Origin: Calditrichia bacterium
Lineage (GTDB): Bacteria > Calditrichota > Calditrichia > Calditrichales > J004
DNA: 32,076 bases
Assembly: GCA_027006055.1 (NCBI GenBank)
Contig: JALTKX010000281.1
Span: 1-32,076, forward strand
Direction of reading: 5' to 3'
The translations under genes and the position numbers were made by a program. Shown here piece by piece: positions 29,520 to 32,076 of the stretch (the stretch's first letter is position 1; each line of letters begins with the position of its first letter). The notes below the pieces were generated by a model, which saw nothing but the letters and a program-made list of their open reading frames with translations, had not been told where the DNA came from and did no database searches.

Positions 29520-30974
29520 GTGAAAATTGGCTTTGTTTCGTCGGAAGTGTATCCCTTTACCAAAACGGGCGGTTTAGCCGATGTCAGCGGCGCCCTGGGT
29601 AAATATCTGGGAAAGCATGGTGTTGATATTCGGATCATAACTCCATTGTATGCCCAAAGTATTTTGCGTACCGATGACTTTCATCCGGTCGATTTTTTGC
29701 AAGGCTTAAGTATTACCTTTAATCATAGAACACTCTATTACTCCGTATATACCGCCGCACTTCCGGGGTCGACGACCTCCGTCTATTTTATCGATTGCCC
29801 GGAGCTATATCACCGGGAGAGCATTTATACCAATCACCAGGATGAGTATATCCGTTTTGGTTTTTTGAACAGGGCGGCGATCGAAATTTTCCAATATATG
29901 AATTGGTCGCCGCATATAATTCACTGTAATGACTGGCAAAGTGCTCTTATTCCCCTTTATCTGAAAACGCTGTATAAATGGGATAAATTGTTTGAAAGTA
30001 CACGTACCTTGCTGACACTGCATAATGTAGGGTATCATGGTAATTTCCCCTTACAGGTGGTTCATGAACTGGGTTTTACCGACTTTATGCCCTTGCTTGA
30101 TGATTATGATACACGTCAGGGGCGTTTTAATTTTTTGAAAACCGGGGTTATCTACGCCGATATGCTGTCTACCGTGAGTAAAACCTATGCCCGGGAAATA
30201 CAGACCGCGGAATATGGCCATGGTCTGGAAGCTATGTTGTCTTACCGGAATCAACGGCTGACAGGAATTGTAAATGGCGTGGACTATAGTGAATGGAATC
30301 CGGAAACCGATCGTGAAATCTGTAAAAATTATGGGCCGGATACCCTGCATTTGAAAGCGGAGAACAAGGCCTGTCTGCTCAATGAACTGAAAATGCCTTA
30401 TCATTTTCATCAACCGGTGGTGGGTATGGTTGGCCGCCTGGTGGAGCAAAAAGGCATAGACTTGGTCATGGACGTAATGGAAAAAGTATTGGAAGAGAAT
30501 ACTTTTCAGTTGATTGTTTTGGGTAGCGGTGAAGAGCGCTATGAGCGTTATATGTACGGTTTGCAGGCACGCAATCCGGAAAAGGTCTTTTTTTACTCAG
30601 GATATAACAACAGTCTGGCTCATAAAATAGAGGCGGGTTCGGACATTTTTTTAATGCCCAGCCGCTATGAACCATGCGGCCTGAATCAAATTTACAGTTT
30701 AAAGTATGCCACCATCCCCGTGGTTCGCAGAACGGGAGGTCTGGCCGATACGGTAAGGGCCTATGATTGGCAAACGCAACAGGGCACGGGTTTTGTTTTT
30801 GAACACTATGACGGCGCGGGACTAAAGTGGGCCCTGGAACATGCCCTGAGCACTTATAATCATCGGGAGGCCTGGATAAACATCCAAAAACAGGCAATAT
30901 TGGAAGATTTTTCCTGGGAAAAGCAGGTCCGGGAATATATTGGCTTGTATAAAAAAATCGTTCAAATGGGGTGA
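29520..30974 (+). CDS. glgA: Glycogen/starch synthase (ADP-glucose type, GT5)
   Basis: VKIGFVSSEVYPFTKTGGLADVSGALGKYLGKHG; HCNDWQSALIPLYLK; MVGRLVEQKGIDLV; MPSRYEPCGLNQIYSLKYATIPVVRRTGGLADTV. GTG 29520 preferred over GTG 29502. Confidence 0.95.
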   Translation: MKIGFVSSEVYPFTKTGGLADVSGALGKYLGKHGVDIRIITPLYAQSILRTDDFHPVDFLQGLSITFNHRTLYYSVYTAALPGSTTSVYFIDCPELYHRESIYTNHQDEYIRFGFLNRAAIEIFQYMNWSPHIIHCNDWQSALIPLYLKTLYKWDKLFESTRTLLTLHNVGYHGNFPLQVVHELGFTDFMPLLDDYDTRQGRFNFLKTGVIYADMLSTVSKTYAREIQTAEYGHGLEAMLSYRNQRLTGIVNGVDYSEWNPETDREICKNYGPDTLHLKAENKACLLNELKMPYHFHQPVVGMVGRLVEQKGIDLVMDVMEKVLEENTFQLIVLGSGEERYERYMYGLQARNPEKVFFYSGYNNSLAHKIEAGSDIFLMPSRYEPCGLNQIYSLKYATIPVVRRTGGLADTVRAYDWQTQQGTGFVFEHYDGAGLKWALEHALSTYNHREAWINIQKQAILEDFSWEKQVREYIGLYKKIVQMG

Positions 30975-31045
30975 AACATTTTTTTGGGAAAATCATTAGC
31001 TAAATGCACGGAAAATCCTTAGATTGTGCCACTCTTTAAATGTCC

Positions 31046-31400
31046 GGGGACGATTCTGGATTCGACGGGCAGGTGAAGGGTGTAAACTGCGGTTCGGGAT
31101 TCCGGTTACCCCGTGATTAACCGGAAAAGCACATAAGTGCCGATAATAATTACGCACTGGCAGCTTAATTGACTGTCACGTTTCTCCTTCTCCAATCCAC
31201 CGGGGTTGGATGAAATGCCAAATTGGGTGGATTAAACAGGGTTCATGCCTGTGGTTCTTTGTTTAACATTTACAGGCTGGTCAGCGTGTGAGGAGTGTGA
31301 TCGCGCCTGCAAGCTGATAAGATTTAAGCGGTCACTATAATCGTAGATGTTTACATTGGTCCCTGTCCGGACCCGGGTTCAACTCCCGGCGTCTCCACCA
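31046..31400 (+). ncRNA. ssrA: tmRNA
   Basis: 5' GGGGACGATTCTGGATTCGACGGGC and 3' CCGGGTTCAACTCCCGGCGTCTCCACCA (T-arm, acceptor GGGGAC/GTCTCC, encoded CCA). Internal tag reading frame GCC GAT AAT AAT TAC GCA CTG GCA GCT TAA = ADNNYALAA at 31139-31168. Confidence 0.97.
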
Positions 31401-31403
31401 TTT

Positions 31404-31435
31404 CCCGCTTTGTATTAACCACAAAGCGGGTTTTT
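31404..31435 (+). terminator. Rho-independent terminator for tmRNA
   Basis: CCCGCTTTGT (31404-31413) perfectly complementary to ACAAAGCGGG (31421-31430), followed by TTTTTA. Confidence 0.9.
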
Positions 31436-31498
31436 AATATTTTTTCTTTAAGCGGGACATGGTCTGAGAACATCAACAAAAAAGGAGATAGGCTGAAT

Positions 31499-31642
31499 AT
31501 GAACGGTTCCCTTCTTTTGGTCATATTGGTTTTGGTTTTTTTGTTGTTTCTCTACTATTCCTACAATGAGGCGCGAAAAGGCGCCATAAAAAGAAAACGT
31601 ATGATTGAGCGTATAAAAAACCGTCATTTGGATGAAATTTGA
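31499..31642 (+). CDS. 47-aa single-TM small membrane protein (below the ORF track cutoff)
   Basis: MNGSLLLVILVLVFLLFLYYSYNEARKGAIKRKRMIERIKNRHLDEI*, with an AAAGGAG ribosome-binding site about 10 nt upstream; one TM helix followed by a positively charged tail. Confidence 0.6.
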   Translation: MNGSLLLVILVLVFLLFLYYSYNEARKGAIKRKRMIERIKNRHLDEI

Positions 31643-31643
31643 G

Positions 31644-31672
31644 TTGACAGCAAATCGAAGAGTGCGTATATT
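31644..31672 (+). promoter_or_regulatory. Sigma-70-type promoter for tRNA-Gly
   Basis: TTGACA (31644-31649), 17-nt spacer, TATATT (31667-31672), about 35 nt before the tRNA 5' end. Confidence 0.7.
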
Positions 31673-31706
31673 CAAGGCTCACAATTGATGAATGATTTTC
31701 ATTTAA

Positions 31707-31780
31707 GCGAGAGTAGCTCAGCTGGCTAGAGCACAACCTTGCCAAGGTTGGGGTCGCGGGTTCGAATCCCGTCTCTCGCT
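31707..31780 (+). tRNA. tRNA-Gly (anticodon GCC)
   Basis: Acceptor GCGAGAG/CTCTCGC, anticodon arm CAACC-TTGCCAA-GGTTG, T-arm GCGGG-TTCGAAT-CCCGT; CCA not encoded. Confidence 0.96.
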
Positions 31781-31949
31781 CTTTTTTATTTCAAGGTTTT
31801 TCTTTGAAAAGAGGGTACATCTTCCTCCCCCATGCATAATTCCGCCACAAATTCCATTTAGTTTTATTTTCAATAGTTTTATGTAGGTAGGGGCGGGAAA
31901 AGGTTAGGCCCATAGACGTAAATGGTAATGTCATTTGTATCTTCAAATT

Positions 31950-32076
31950 GACGTACCCAAGTGGTTAAGGGAGAGGTCTGCAACCCGCCTGTGGCGGGCG
32001 AATCCGGCCTCGTTTGAAAAAAGGCGACGTACCCAAGTGGTTAAGGGAGAGGTCTGCAACCCGCCTGTGGCGGGCG
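31950..32076 (+). repeat. 76-bp tandem repeat resembling tRNA-Cys (GCA) 5' half interrupted by a GC-rich palindrome; runs off the window edge
   Basis: 31950-32000 and 32026-32076 are identical over 51 nt at a 76-nt period. Unit: GACGTACCCAAGTGGTTAAGGGAGAGGTCTGCAACCCGCCTGTGGCGGGCGAATCCGGCCTCGTTTGAAAAAAGGC; contains D-arm-like and CTGCAA anticodon-loop-like segments, and the palindrome CCCGCC-TGT-GGCGGG. Confidence 0.75.

Noticed and set aside
31448-31675. 75-aa minus-strand ORF
   Set aside because: Antisense to the 47-aa micro-protein, which has a better RBS and a more plausible TM topology.
1-32076. CRISPR array, transposase/integrase or prophage genes
   Set aside because: No spaced direct repeats of CRISPR type and no transposase, integrase or phage structural motifs were recognised in the translations.

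Overview
This is a gene-dense window of about 32 kb, apparently from a bacterium of the FCB group. A Calditrichota- or Bacteroidota-like origin is my inference from the T9SS-type C-terminal sorting domain; no marker gene was searched. From left to right it contains: a fructosamine-kinase-like gene (truncated by the window edge), an LMW protein-tyrosine phosphatase and a DtxR/MntR regulator (minus strand); rnhA; a secreted subtilase preceded by a small secreted protein that resembles the protease's own prodomain; uvrA-plsY-gcvT; a UPF0489 gene; an MCP; ftsK-lolA; a tyrosine autokinase (Wzc-like) with two nucleotide-sugar dehydrogenases; a multicopper oxidase with a predicted outer-membrane barrel; a compact run of RHH-like protein, PHP phosphoesterase, two alkaline-phosphatase-superfamily proteins, NusG-like protein, small membrane protein and DUF2061-APS kinase fusion; glgA; tmRNA (ssrA); an unlisted 47-aa membrane ORF; and tRNA-Gly(GCC). 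The window ends inside a 76-bp tandem repeat that looks like tRNA-Cys interrupted by a palindrome. The leads I rate highest are (1) the phosphoesterase / NusG-like / DUF2061-APS-kinase run as a candidate PAPS-linked surface-polymer module, (2) the free-standing prodomain-like protein next to the subtilase, and (3) the tRNA-like tandem repeat at the right edge. All functional calls come from reading motifs by eye; no database search was run.
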